Shown one piece after another: positions 9,454 through 20,967 of a DNA stretch of 64,000 bases. The stretch's first letter is position 1; each line of letters starts with the position of its first letter. Location of the stretch: positions 14,725 to 78,724 of the forward strand of contig NZ_CDMG01000006.1 of NCBI RefSeq assembly GCF_001282945.1, read 5' to 3'. The position numbers and the translations under genes were made by a program. This DNA is from Helicobacter ailurogastricus (GTDB taxonomy: Bacteria; Campylobacterota; Campylobacteria; Campylobacterales; Helicobacteraceae). The notes under the pieces were generated by a model that was given only the letters and a program-made list of their open reading frames with translations, had not been told where the DNA came from and did not search any database.

Positions 9454-11520
9454 ATGAAACTAACCCCGCTTCTGCTTTGTTTAGCTTTTTTGCAGGCCAC
9501 CCCTTTGGATTTTGCTAAATTGCGCGCCAACTACACACAAACTTTACTAGACGGCAGCGCACCTCTTAAAGTTGCGCACTTAAACCCCCTGCCGTTAAAA
9601 CCCAGCGCTAAGGATTTGCTCTACACTCTTAGAAGCGTTTTAGACTTGTTAAAGGCGCATGCACTCAACAATGCCCCCTTAAACAAAGCAGAGATCATCA
9701 ACGCTTTGCAAGACTTTAGCCAGTACTACCAAGTTGGCGGCTTTGAGCGGGGGAATTGGTGGCCATGGGAAATTGGCATCCCCAAAGCCCTAAACGCCAT
9801 TTTAGCTTTAGCTAACTTCCTGCCCCAAAGCTTGCAAACAACGCTTCTGCGAGAACAAGAATACTACCAGCCCAACCCCAAATATTCGGGTTTAAGTGCA
9901 GGCGCAAAGACAAGCACCAGCCCAGAAGCTAGGGAAAGTGTGGGGGCTAATCGGGTGGATACGGCTTTTATCAGCCTAGCTAGGGGGATTTTAAAGAAAA
10001 ACACCGCCGAAGTTTTAGAAGCCATCAGTGCCGTTAAGAGCGCGTCTAAGATTATGAAAAGCGGCGATGGGTTTTATGCCGATGGCTCGTTCATCCAGCA
10101 CGGGCATGTCCCCTCTAATGGGTCTTATGGCGTGGTGCTTTTAAGGGGCTTGGCGCAATTTAGCACCACTTTAGCCCACACCCCCCTAGCGCAAAATCTC
10201 ATAGACCCCGCGCTGTACGCCAGCGTGCTCGAGGGTTACCCCTACTTACTCATTCAAGGCGGGCTAAACGCTTCTGTGTGTGGCCGCAGCATCAGTCGGG
10301 ACAAAGAGAGCGATTTTACGCGGGGCAAAGCGTTGTTAAAGGCTTTGCGCGCTTTTGACAACCCCGCCTTAACGCCCTTGCTAAGTGGCGACACCAAGAA
10401 TCTAGCCCCCGTACATGTCTTTGGGGCGATGGACAGAGCGGCGCAGGTGGGCGCGCACGGGGGGCGCTTGGTGCTGGCCATGCACTCTAGCCGTATTTTA
10501 AACTACGAGACCATGGGAGGGGAGAATTTAAAGGGCTTTGACACCTCCGATGGCATGACCTACATTTATGGCAATCCAAGCGCGTTTGTGGATTTTTGGC
10601 CTCTCATTAATCCCACTAAATTGCCCGGCACAACAGAAGTGCAAAACCAAGAAGAGGTGCTTTGGACGAGGGGGTCTTTGGGTCTAAACGATTTTGCAGG
10701 AGGGGCTAGCAATGGGCGTTTTGGCTTTGTGGGCTTTGATTTGCAAAAGCCCGGTTTTAGGGCACAAAAATCCTACCTCTTTTTAGGCGATGAGGTGGTG
10801 GCTTTAGGCAGCGTGGTTGGCGACAAGCCCACAACCACAATCCTAGATAACCGCAAACTAAGCCCTGCTATCCAAGTGTCGATCAACAATGCCCCTTTTG
10901 GCGATCAGGCACAGCTAGGACATCGAGGGGATTTTATTAACTTCACAAACACACAAGCGCACACAAACATAGGTTATATCCTCTTACAAGATGAAAACAC
11001 CAGCCTTAAACAAGTGGAGCAAAGCGGGAGTTTTGCAGCCATTGGGGGCAAGAGTTATAAAACCCTGCATGCCCGCTTTTTAGAAATGCAAATTTTACAC
11101 CCCCTAAAAGCTCACTACGCCTATGTGATCTTGCCAAATTTTAGCCCTAAAGAGGTGCAAGACTACCCCCTAGACGACTTGCAAATACTTGCCCAAACCC
11201 CCGCCCTGCACGCTATTTTTGTGCCCTCTAAACATCTATTGGCCCTTAATAAATACAGCCCGGGTTGGCTAAAATTTAAGGGGCTAAAACTCAAAGACCC
11301 CCTATCGCTTTTGCAAGTGCAAAGCGCCAATGGGCTCGCCCTAAGCGTGGCCGACCCCACGCAACAATTACAGCAAACGACCTTAATCCTTAAGGGGCGC
11401 TACAAACTCGCCCGCCCCAACTTTGCCGTCCGCCTCAAACTCAAGGGCAACAACACACATTTAGATTTGAAGCTCCCCGCTCTTGGGGCAACTTTGGCTG
11501 TGGATTTGGTTTTGTTGTAG
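9454..11520 (+). CDS. Secreted polysaccharide lyase family 8 (hyaluronate/chondroitin/xanthan lyase type)
   Basis: Family-8 lyases cut uronic-acid glycans such as hyaluronan or chondroitin by beta-elimination. The 688-residue product has a short signal peptide (MKLTPLLLCLAFLQATP). The alpha-toroid domain shows the aromatic patch NWWPWEIGIP (from N101) and the catalytic set: N166 in GANRVD, H216 in DGSFIQHGH, Y225 in NGSYG, and arginines 278 and 282 in GRSISR. The N-H and H-Y spacings (50 and 9) equal those I recall for the pneumococcal hyaluronate lyase. A beta-sandwich half follows. The ATG at 9454 follows AAGGG; TATACT at 9421 is a candidate -10. No lipobox is seen. Substrate cannot be fixed from sequence; I know of no PL8 enzyme in H. 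pylori. Confidence 0.9.
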   Translation: MKLTPLLLCLAFLQATPLDFAKLRANYTQTLLDGSAPLKVAHLNPLPLKPSAKDLLYTLRSVLDLLKAHALNNAPLNKAEIINALQDFSQYYQVGGFERGNWWPWEIGIPKALNAILALANFLPQSLQTTLLREQEYYQPNPKYSGLSAGAKTSTSPEARESVGANRVDTAFISLARGILKKNTAEVLEAISAVKSASKIMKSGDGFYADGSFIQHGHVPSNGSYGVVLLRGLAQFSTTLAHTPLAQNLIDPALYASVLEGYPYLLIQGGLNASVCGRSISRDKESDFTRGKALLKALRAFDNPALTPLLSGDTKNLAPVHVFGAMDRAAQVGAHGGRLVLAMHSSRILNYETMGGENLKGFDTSDGMTYIYGNPSAFVDFWPLINPTKLPGTTEVQNQEEVLWTRGSLGLNDFAGGASNGRFGFVGFDLQKPGFRAQKSYLFLGDEVVALGSVVGDKPTTTILDNRKLSPAIQVSINNAPFGDQAQLGHRGDFINFTNTQAHTNIGYILLQDENTSLKQVEQSGSFAAIGGKSYKTLHARFLEMQILHPLKAHYAYVILPNFSPKEVQDYPLDDLQILAQTPALHAIFVPSKHLLALNKYSPGWLKFKGLKLKDPLSLLQVQSANGLALSVADPTQQLQQTTLILKGRYKLARPNFAVRLKLKGNNTHLDLKLPALGATLAVDLVLL

Positions 11521-11528
11521 GGTTTGGC

Positions 11529-13874
11529 TTGAAATTTGGTTGGGATTTTTGGCGCAACAAAGCGATGGATTTTTTGGCTGGGGCGTTGCCAAAAGTCCAT
11601 TCCATGATCGAAGAAAACAACATTTTAGGGCTTTACAACGAGCGTTTTTTACTCACCAAGAGCGAGCAACTCGTGGGGTTGCTCAACATAGAGGGTTTGA
11701 GCGCAAACGCGCTTTTGCAAGAAGATTTACAAAGCCACTTTAGCAGCAAACAAAATGCCCTAGAGCAACTAGAGGGCGTGATTTTACGCATCCACACCAA
11801 GCGCGCTAAAATCCAGCTAGAGCCATCCAAGCCCCTTGCAAACCCCCAAGTGCAAGCCTTGTTGGATTTATCCGGGGACAAAACCCTATATGAGAACACT
11901 TATACTTTAATCTTTGAAACCGCCCCAAGCCCCCTTAAGAGTTTTTTAGAGCAAAAGAAATTAGAGCTCACCACCAGCATGCAAGCACACCAACACCTAG
12001 CCCAGCACTTGAGCGAGAGCATCACCAAAATGGCGCACGCCCTGCATGCCTTTAAACCCACGCCCCTAAGCGCCAAAGAAGCCCTAAACTTTTACGCCAC
12101 TTTCATCAACGGACACCCCACAAAGTTAAACCCCACGCTGGGCTTTTTAGAAGACAGCTACATCGCCACGAATATACATTTTAAAAAAGATCACTACATC
12201 CAAGAACACGCCAGCCACACCACTTACAACCGCATTTTGGGTGTGAAAGCGTATGCGAGCAAGACTCTAAGCTCGCTCGCCCTGCTTTCTCTCTTACACC
12301 AAGAAAGGGAGTGTGAAGTCCTTTTAAGCATTGAGCCTTTAAGCACCCAAGCCGCCCTAGCCTTTGTGCAAGAAAAAATCCGCCTAAGTTTGGTGCCCCT
12401 CGTGCGCCAAGAGTTGCAAAGCTACTATGAAAAAATCCAAGCCAAGCGCTTGAGTCTGCAAAAAATCGCTTTAAATGTCTTTTTAAAGGCTCCCGATTTA
12501 GAGAGCCTAAACGCCGATACCAAAGAAGTTTTAAGCCTGCTTGCCAATGCGCATTTAGTGGGCGTGGTCGAAACTTTGGGGCTAAGACCCGCTTATTTTT
12601 CTATGTTCCCCGGGTGCTTACACTTAAACCCTCGCTTGCGTTGCCAAAGTGCGCAAGCTTTGGCCTCTCTGATGCTCTTTGAAAAGCAAAACCGTGGCTT
12701 TAAAAGCAACCCTTGGGGCAAGCAACCTTTGAGCGTGTTTAAAAATTTAGATCACTCCCCCTATCTCTTTAATTTTCACAACCAAGAGAGCGACTCCGAT
12801 CCTAGCAGCCCTAGAGTCAATGGGCACACAATGATCGTCGGGGCTAGTGGAGCGGGCAAGACGACTTTAATGGGCTTTTTAATGGCAAATGCGCTCAAAT
12901 ACGAAAAGTTAAATATTTTAGCTCTCGATCGCGCCTATGGGCTGTTTTCGTGCATCCATTACTTCGGCGGGGTGTATAACTTTGGCAAGGATTTTAAAAT
13001 CAACCCCCTATCTTTAGACTTGACCCCGAGCAACCAAGACTTTTTACACAGCTTTTACGCTAGATTACTCAATCTCCCCGACAAACTCCAAACCCAAGCC
13101 GACATCCAAGCCAGCCACGCCATTTTAAAAGCCCTAAAAAGTCTTTACGCCATTTTGCCCCCCAAAAGCTTTTGTTTGCAAGATTTTAAAGAAACCCTAA
13201 CTTTCTGCCCAAACTTAAGTCTTAGCCTTGAGCCCTATTTGCAACACCCGCTTTTTAACGCCCTAGAAGACAGCCTAGAGTTTGACACCCCCTTAGCGGC
13301 GATCAATATGGACGCGATCAGCGCAAACCCCAAAGATTTAGGGCTTTTGGCTTACTATATTTTTTACAAGATTTTACACAGGGCTTTAGAAAAGCAAGAA
13401 GGATTTTTGCTCTTTGTAGATGAATTTAAAAGCTATGCGCTCAATGAAACCTTAAACACGCACATAAACACCTTGATCACGCAGGCTAGAAAGGCCAATG
13501 GGGTTGTGGTCTTGGCTTTGCAAGACACGCACCAGCTGGCTACAATCCCCGATGCCGCTAGCTTCGTCAAAAACATGGGGACTTTGATCTTCTATCCCCA
13601 AAAGCACATAGACAGCGCACTTTTAAGCAAAGATTTAGGCATCCAGCTAAGTTATATGGAGGCGCATTTTTTAGAAAACACCCCCCTAACCGCCCAACAA
13701 GTGTTGGTGAAAAACATGGCAGATGGCAGCTCAAACATCATCCATGTAGGCTTGCAAGATTTGGGGACGCATTTACGCATTTTTAACTCCAACGCCGCGC
13801 ATGTCAAACGCCTACAAACCCTCATGCAAACCTACCCCACCACTTGGCGGGAAGTCTTGTTGCAAGAGGCCTAA
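11529..13874 (+). CDS. comB4: ComB4, VirB4-family ATPase of the DNA uptake system
   Basis: VirB4-type ATPase that powers the ComB type IV transformation apparatus at the inner membrane. The 781-residue product matches the H. pylori length I remember. The N-terminal half carries the CagE/VirB4 region (ENNILGLYNERFLLT); Walker A is GASGAGKT at residues 438-445, Walker B is GFLLFVDEFKS, and VLALQDTHQL is the conserved later motif. The start is uncertain: TTG at 11529 lies six bases after TAGGG, while an in-frame ATG at 11565 has no good site. It begins 8 bases after the lyase gene, and is 7 kb away from comB2-comB3, with which it must act. Confidence 0.93.
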   Translation: MKFGWDFWRNKAMDFLAGALPKVHSMIEENNILGLYNERFLLTKSEQLVGLLNIEGLSANALLQEDLQSHFSSKQNALEQLEGVILRIHTKRAKIQLEPSKPLANPQVQALLDLSGDKTLYENTYTLIFETAPSPLKSFLEQKKLELTTSMQAHQHLAQHLSESITKMAHALHAFKPTPLSAKEALNFYATFINGHPTKLNPTLGFLEDSYIATNIHFKKDHYIQEHASHTTYNRILGVKAYASKTLSSLALLSLLHQERECEVLLSIEPLSTQAALAFVQEKIRLSLVPLVRQELQSYYEKIQAKRLSLQKIALNVFLKAPDLESLNADTKEVLSLLANAHLVGVVETLGLRPAYFSMFPGCLHLNPRLRCQSAQALASLMLFEKQNRGFKSNPWGKQPLSVFKNLDHSPYLFNFHNQESDSDPSSPRVNGHTMIVGASGAGKTTLMGFLMANALKYEKLNILALDRAYGLFSCIHYFGGVYNFGKDFKINPLSLDLTPSNQDFLHSFYARLLNLPDKLQTQADIQASHAILKALKSLYAILPPKSFCLQDFKETLTFCPNLSLSLEPYLQHPLFNALEDSLEFDTPLAAINMDAISANPKDLGLLAYYIFYKILHRALEKQEGFLLFVDEFKSYALNETLNTHINTLITQARKANGVVVLALQDTHQLATIPDAASFVKNMGTLIFYPQKHIDSALLSKDLGIQLSYMEAHFLENTPLTAQQVLVKNMADGSSNIIHVGLQDLGTHLRIFNSNAAHVKRLQTLMQTYPTTWREVLLQEA

Positions 13875-13884
13875 AAGTTGCTAA

Positions 13885-16120
<2,236 letters not shown>

Positions 16121-16232
16121 CCGTTTTTTGATATAGCCTTTTTTAATGGCATAGTTCCTTTAGCGGGTCAGTCTGAAGTTTTCAAGCGATTTTGGCGGAC
16201 ATCAAAACATCTATTTTAGTGATTTATAAATT

Positions 16233-16574
16233 CTAAAAAATCCCCACCAGCACTTTACTTTGCACCAGCCACATGTAAATGGCACTCCCTGCTAATACAC
16301 TCAGCACAAAGATTTTTAAATACCATTGTAAAAGGGCGACACTGACAATCGCTAGAATTTCATTGAGCCCATAGGGCGGAGCATTAAAAGAGGTGTCCTT
16401 GATTCCATAGACAATCAACATACCCACTACCCCAAGACTAAGCACCCGCCCTAAGTAAGTCAATACCTTAGGGACAGGGTGTTTAGCATTAAAAATCAAG
16501 AAAGGGAAGACACGGATGGCATAGGTCGTAGCAGCAGCAATAAGTAGGGCAGACACAACATAGGAGTCGCTCAT
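16233..16574 (-). CDS. azlD: AzlD-family branched-chain amino acid transport subunit
   Basis: Small partner of AzlC in LIV-E-type export of branched-chain amino acids or their analogues at the cytoplasmic membrane. The 113-residue protein has about four hydrophobic segments (ALLIAAATTYAIRVFPFLIF, LSLGVVGMLIVYGI, ILAIVSVALLQWYL, VLSVLAGSAIYMWLV). Its ATG overlaps the azlC stop (ATGA), so the two are translationally coupled. The substrate has not been shown here. Confidence 0.87.
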   Translation of the reverse strand: MSDSYVVSALLIAAATTYAIRVFPFLIFNAKHPVPKVLTYLGRVLSLGVVGMLIVYGIKDTSFNAPPYGLNEILAIVSVALLQWYLKIFVLSVLAGSAIYMWLVQSKVLVGIF

Positions 16575-17242
16575 TCCAATCTCCTTTTAAAGAGGATAAA
16601 GACCACAACCATGATGGCCAAAGTCGGTAAGAGAAAATAAGTTTTACCAAAAAGTGCCAAACACCCAGCCGCGCTCAACAACCCCACTAGAGCTGGAGCG
16701 TGCCGATTGGTAGAACGCCACTGCTCCACAAAAATCACGACAAATACCCCCACAACTATGAAAGAAATCCCTTGGATATTCAAACTGAATTGATTTGCCA
16801 AGACCACCCCCAAAGCAGTGCCCAATACCCAATAGATGTGGTGCAAACAAGCGATAGACAACATGAAATCTTGCGGGGCGCTTTCTTTAGGTTTGACAAA
16901 ATTTAAAAGCATAAAAGTCTCATCGGACAGGGTATGTGCCATGTAAAACACCCGTTTTCCCATGCCTGAAAAAGGTTCTAGCATTGAAACCGCATAGCAG
17001 ATTTGGCGGACATTAAGCAAAACAACTAATAAAAAGACATTTAGCAAACTCACATGTGCTGCCAATAACCCCACCACCAAAAACTGCACGGCTCCAGCAT
17101 AAATAAACACACTCATATACAATGCAAACCACACGCTATGCCCCTCCTGTTGCACCAACACTCCAAAAGTTGCTCCAATCAGCACATAGCCTACAAGTAG
17201 TGGAATTGTGTGGGGGAAGGCCTCTACAATTGCTTTAAACAT
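16571..17242 (-). CDS. azlC: AzlC-family branched-chain amino acid permease
   Basis: Large subunit of the AzlCD exporter. The 223-residue membrane protein opens with FPHTIPLLVGYVLIGATFGVL and has VYAGAVQFLVVGLL-like helices (here FIYAGAVQFLVVGLLAA), YFMGDETF-like text as TLSDETFML, and further segments to the end (LALFGKTYFLLPTLAIMVVVF). It starts with ATG after AGGA and forms a two-gene operon with azlD. The same pair occurs in H. pylori. Confidence 0.9.
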   Translation of the reverse strand: MFKAIVEAFPHTIPLLVGYVLIGATFGVLVQQEGHSVWFALYMSVFIYAGAVQFLVVGLLAAHVSLLNVFLLVVLLNVRQICYAVSMLEPFSGMGKRVFYMAHTLSDETFMLLNFVKPKESAPQDFMLSIACLHHIYWVLGTALGVVLANQFSLNIQGISFIVVGVFVVIFVEQWRSTNRHAPALVGLLSAAGCLALFGKTYFLLPTLAIMVVVFILFKRRLE

Positions 17243-17516
17243 CTTTTTCCTAAGAAAAGTTTTATGTCTCTAAAAAACCATAGCCATGCCAAGATTTCTA
17301 CAAAAATTATACTCAAATTAAACTGGCGCGCACAGCAAATGCTCTGTTCCGATCTGATCACTTTTTATCGATTTTTGCAGATTTAGCACCCTTTTGGCAA
17401 GCGTGCGTGGTGGCCTTGTTATGCTAGTGTTTTTGGGCTTTGAGGACTCTGGGGTTTAGGTGCAACAAGGGTTAAAATGCTATCATTAGGTTTGATTCTA
17501 ATTTAAGGGGGTTTGT

Positions 17517-18134
17517 GTGGTTTTTAGGATGAAAGCAAGGGTTTTAGTGCTTTCAGCACTGATGGTGATGGGTGCAACTCAGATGACTCAGGCCACAGAG
17601 AGGAATGGCTTTTTTATAGGCCTTGGGTACCAACAGGGTAAAGGTGGGGGAGGAGAATACAAGAAAGCCTTGTCGAGCGGATTTCCTCTTTATGGTCTAA
17701 GTGCGCAGGTGGGAGGCATTGGGTTTGCCAACAAATGGTTTGGCGGGCAGGTTTATGGCTTCTTTGATTGGAACAACAGCGGTTTCTTTGATAATTTGCG
17801 CTTTTGGGAAAACTTTGGGAAACCCACTGAAGGTAAATGGGATGTCTATACCTATGGTGGGGCTGCGGATGCGATTGTAAATCTCATCGCAACTGACCCC
17901 TTTGCCTTTGGCTTAGTGGGAGGCATTCAGCTAGCAGGCAACACATGGAGTTACAGTGACTTTTCTCACACCGGTTTTCAGTTCCTTTTTAATGCGGGCG
18001 GACGCATTAGACTAGGCACGCACTCGGCGATACAAGCGGGAATCAAATTCCCCATGATCCCCCAAAAGCTCACGGCCACAATAAAGGACATCAGACGCTA
18101 TGTTTGGTATGTCAGCCTTGATTACACTTTCTAG
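17517..18134 (+). CDS. Small Helicobacter outer membrane protein
   Basis: A 205-residue beta-barrel protein with a signal peptide (MKARVLVLSALMVMGATQMTQA, preceded by four residues from the GTG). After cleavage it starts RNGFFIGLGYQQGKGGGG, the usual N-terminus of Hop-related proteins, and ends VWYVSLDYTF with the aromatic last strand. The GTG at 17517 lies six bases after AAGGGGG; the ATG at 17529 has no properly spaced site. A -10-like TATCAT stands at about 17480. Its function (porin or adhesin) cannot be told. Confidence 0.83.
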   Translation: MVFRMKARVLVLSALMVMGATQMTQATERNGFFIGLGYQQGKGGGGEYKKALSSGFPLYGLSAQVGGIGFANKWFGGQVYGFFDWNNSGFFDNLRFWENFGKPTEGKWDVYTYGGAADAIVNLIATDPFAFGLVGGIQLAGNTWSYSDFSHTGFQFLFNAGGRIRLGTHSAIQAGIKFPMIPQKLTATIKDIRRYVWYVSLDYTF

Positions 18135-18553
18135 GGTGATGAATCGCCTTTGAATTCTTGGGGGCTAGTGTTTTGCTTGTGCTAAGGACCTGCCCGCTCA
18201 TTTAAGTTTTACAGATCAACGAATTAAGGTAAAAGCCTTGCTAGTTATTGGGTGGTTCTCTGTCTATCCTTGCTCCCATATATTCTAAATTGACTGGGTC
18301 TAAATCTTTCTTTTAAAGACCATGTTTTAAGTGGTGTTTCTGTCGCTTTAGTTATTGCTTAAAACAAAAGGGTCATTTGTGTGGCCTACAATCCCCTTCT
18401 TGCTCGCCATGCCCTGCAGGCCAAGAGCGGCGCATCGACTTAAGGGAGCAGATCTTAGTCAATGGACTGCCCTTTGTGTGGGAGTGAGGGGTTATGAAAA
18501 CCGATTGAAAAACAACCTCTCCCCCCTTGTTAAAATTTTTGCTTGAGCCATCC
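18135..18553 (+). other. Intergenic stretch with decayed coding fragments
   Basis: No intact gene. Around 18370-18495 the plus strand gives short protein-like pieces in different frames: VAYNPLLARHALQAKSGAS up to a stop near 18442, and RIDLREQILVNGLPFVWE ending at a TGA near 18486. They look like remnants of a coding sequence broken by frameshifts. I cannot name the parent gene. Nothing else is apparent in the stretch. Confidence 0.3.
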
Positions 18554-19384
18554 CTAAAACAAATGCCTATGCCTGAGATCGCGCAAGAAATCGTAAATGG
18601 TGCCACTAGGGACAAAAGTGCGGGGGTTTTTAGTGCTATTGACTGCCATGCCCAAAAACACCCCTGCGCTGTTAAAAAAGGGTTGTCCGTCCATAACTTC
18701 GTTTCCTTTGGGTAGGAGATGCTCTAGGGTTTGGCGTGCATTTTCCACCACAAAAGCATTTGTGTCGCTCACTGTGGGGTAGTAAAGGGGACTCCCCGGG
18801 AGTGTAGGGGAGTTCTTAGCGTGCAAGAGATTTTGGGCGTATTTTTTGTAAATGCGGGCGTGGTAAAAACTCTCAGGGCGGGTTTGGCAGAAGTCATTTG
18901 TGAAAGCGTGGGTGTTTAAGAGAGCCAACCCCCGATTGCGATCAATCGCTTTAATGCGTAACCGAGCCACGCAAATGAGCACGGGCGCGCTGTCATCTTG
19001 CATTTTTGCCATAAAGGTTGTGGCATACATGCCCTTATCGTATGCAAGTTCTGAAGAAGTGAGTACATGCCCTCTTGGCAACAAAAGCCCATAGCCTTGT
19101 TTGTAATGGCCATCTCCAAAGTAGGCGGTTAAAAACATGGTGCTGTAAATCCACGGGTGTAAGTAAGTGTGCGTGGCGCGCTTAGATGTATGCGTGTCGT
19201 TTTGCAAAAAAACGCGCTTCGTGTGCTGCAAGGTGGCGTGTGGCGTTGGGGCTTTGGGTTGTGTGGGGCGGTGTTGGGGGGTTTGGTGGTTGTGGTGGAT
19301 CAAAGAAGTGTCTAGGGCATCTTCAGCCAGCAAAAATCCTCCATTAAGCAAGAGAGAGGCCACAAACACACCCACACACTGCAT
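18554..19384 (-). CDS. Secreted trypsin-like fold protein without catalytic residues (pseudoprotease)
   Basis: A 276-residue protein with a signal peptide (MQCVGVFVASLLLNGGFLLA) and a His/Thr/Pro-rich linker. The rest follows the layout of HtrA/trypsin proteases: KQGYGLLLPRGHVLTSSELAYD corresponds in part to the catalytic-His strand but has SSE instead of xAH, and EVMDGQPFFNSAGVFLGMAV corresponds to GNSGGPLFN but lacks the serine. It is therefore probably catalytically dead. It lies upstream of ppiA in the opposite direction, the position of a hypothetical gene in H. pylori. The ATG at 19384 follows GGGG; a GTG two codons upstream is possible. Confidence 0.72.
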   Translation of the reverse strand: MQCVGVFVASLLLNGGFLLAEDALDTSLIHHNHQTPQHRPTQPKAPTPHATLQHTKRVFLQNDTHTSKRATHTYLHPWIYSTMFLTAYFGDGHYKQGYGLLLPRGHVLTSSELAYDKGMYATTFMAKMQDDSAPVLICVARLRIKAIDRNRGLALLNTHAFTNDFCQTRPESFYHARIYKKYAQNLLHAKNSPTLPGSPLYYPTVSDTNAFVVENARQTLEHLLPKGNEVMDGQPFFNSAGVFLGMAVNSTKNPRTFVPSGTIYDFLRDLRHRHLF

Positions 19385-19468
19385 AAACACCCCATAACAT
19401 AAATTAAGGGTGAAATCGGTAAAATGCGCCGGTTATTTTAATCTTTTCAATTTTGATCAAGGAAAACA

Positions 19469-19957
19469 ATGAAACCCCTAAAGGTTTTTGAGACAAGCCC
19501 AGAAGCTTTAAAGAGCTACCACACCGCCACGATCCAAACGAGCAAAGGAGCGATCAAGGTGCATTTATTCGGCGAAGATGCGCCCCAAGCTGTTACAAAT
19601 TTTGCAACTTTGGCTAAGGAGGGTTTTTACAATGGCTTGAATTTTCATCGAGTCATTGCTGGCTTTGTAGCGCAAGGGGGGTGTCCGCTAGGCACAGGCA
19701 TGGGTGGCCCAGAGTACCGCATCAAATGCGAAGTGGCAAACAACCCCCACAAGCACGAAAGGGGGGCGATGAGCATGGCACACGCCGGACGCGACACGGG
19801 GGGCAGTCAATTTTTCTTGTGTTTTACGCCCCAACCGCATTTAGACGGCGAGCACACGGTTTTTGGGCAGATTGAAGATGAAGCTAGCCTACAAGTCCTA
19901 GATAGTCTCAAGCAGGGCGATAAGATTGAAAGCATCCAAATTTCGGCGCAATCTTGA
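19469..19957 (+). CDS. ppiA: Cyclophilin-type peptidyl-prolyl isomerase
   Basis: Catalyses cis-trans isomerisation of X-Pro bonds. The 162-residue single-domain cyclophilin has no signal peptide and so should be cytoplasmic. Conserved motifs are FHRVIAGFVAQGG (with the catalytic Arg), MSMAHAGRDTGGSQFF and the late LDGEHTVFG. It heads the run ppiA-csrA-ispE-smpB-exbB-exbD-rpmH, with 6 bases to csrA. Confidence 0.95.
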   Translation: MKPLKVFETSPEALKSYHTATIQTSKGAIKVHLFGEDAPQAVTNFATLAKEGFYNGLNFHRVIAGFVAQGGCPLGTGMGGPEYRIKCEVANNPHKHERGAMSMAHAGRDTGGSQFFLCFTPQPHLDGEHTVFGQIEDEASLQVLDSLKQGDKIESIQISAQS

Positions 19958-19963
19958 TCGTCT

Positions 19964-20200
19964 ATGCTGATTTTATCGCGCAAGTTAGGGGAGGGGGTTG
20001 TTATTGGCGACTCGGTTTATGTGCGGGTCATCTCCATTGACAAGGGGAGTGTGAAGCTGGGCTTTGAAGCCCCCTCACACACTTTAATTTTGCGCTCGGA
20101 GCTTAAAGAGGCGGTGGCTTTGGAGAATAAAAAAGCGTCTAAAGATGTGAGCGACTCTCTTTTGGCAGGCATTGGTAAAGAGCTGGGTAAAATCGATTGA
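19964..20200 (+). CDS. csrA: Carbon storage regulator CsrA
   Basis: RNA-binding regulator that blocks or exposes ribosome sites and, in epsilonproteobacteria, controls flagellin translation under the antagonist FliW. The 78-residue product starts [16 protein letters not shown], with the RNA-contact residues at both ends of the fold (LSRK and ILRSEL). It has a C-terminal extension ([20 protein letters not shown]) compared with the roughly 61-residue E. coli protein, as Helicobacter CsrA does. Its TGA overlaps the TTG start of ispE. fliW is at 5495. Confidence 0.95.
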   Translation: MLILSRKLGEGVVIGDSVYVRVISIDKGSVKLGFEAPSHTLILRSELKEAVALENKKASKDVSDSLLAGIGKELGKID

Positions 20201-20967
20201 ATTTGTTTTCTTGTCTTGTTTATCCAAAGATCAATGTCTTTTTAAAGATTGTCGGCAAAAGCGGGGGCTATCATTTACTCAACTCCCGCCTGTGCTTGGT
20301 GCGAGGCTTGCACGATGTGCTCTGTGTTAAAAGCGCCCCCAAATTTAGCCTAAAGGGCGATTTTGATTGCCCTTTAGCGCAAAACACCCTTTACAAGGCG
20401 TGGTGGCTTTTAAAAGAGAGACTAAAACCTGCTTTGCGCTCGCGTGTTGAGGGCTTACAAATAGAGGTGCAAAAACAAATCCCCGCAGGTGGGGGGCTTG
20501 GGGGGGGGAGTGCCGATGCGGGAGTGTTTTTAAGAGAGGTCAATAGACATTTAGATTTGGGTTTGGATTTAGAGCAATTGTATCAAATTGGCGCGCAGGT
20601 GGGGGCGGATGTGAATTTTTTTATCTCGGGTTTTTCTAGCGCAAATGTGAGCCATTTTGGGCAGATTGTGCAAGATTTTAAAGAAGAACCTTTAGAGGTG
20701 AAACTTAGCACCCCTCCTTTAAAGTGCGTGACGGCTAAAGTTTATCAAGCGTTTAAAACCCCCACAGCGTTTAACCCTGCTTGGGCTTCAAAGACAAGCC
20801 CAGAGCTTCTAAAGGCCTACACAGCACAAGAGTTAAACGACCTTTACGCCCCGGCTTTGTCGCTTTATCCTGCCCTCAAAGAACACGCTAAATCTCTAGA
20901 TCAAAATTATTTGTGGTTTTTTAGCGGGAGCGGGAGCAGCTTTTTTGGGCTCAAGGGGGGCGCATGA
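20197..20967 (+). CDS. ispE: IspE, 4-diphosphocytidyl-2-C-methylerythritol kinase
   Basis: GHMP kinase of the non-mevalonate isoprenoid pathway that phosphorylates CDP-methylerythritol. The 256-residue protein opens with [14 protein letters not shown] and has the ATP loop [15 protein letters not shown]. The start is a TTG that overlaps the csrA stop. The coding strand has a run of nine G at 20500-20508 inside the ATP loop, an obvious slippage site in what should be an essential gene. It overlaps smpB by four bases. Confidence 0.94.
   Translation: MNLFSCLVYPKINVFLKIVGKSGGYHLLNSRLCLVRGLHDVLCVKSAPKFSLKGDFDCPLAQNTLYKAWWLLKERLKPALRSRVEGLQIEVQKQIPAGGGLGGGSADAGVFLREVNRHLDLGLDLEQLYQIGAQVGADVNFFISGFSSANVSHFGQIVQDFKEEPLEVKLSTPPLKCVTAKVYQAFKTPTAFNPAWASKTSPELLKAYTAQELNDLYAPALSLYPALKEHAKSLDQNYLWFFSGSGSSFFGLKGGA

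Noticed and set aside
11483-11743. 86-codon plus-strand frame at the lyase-comB4 junction
   Set aside because: It overlaps both genes in another frame and has no ribosome site.
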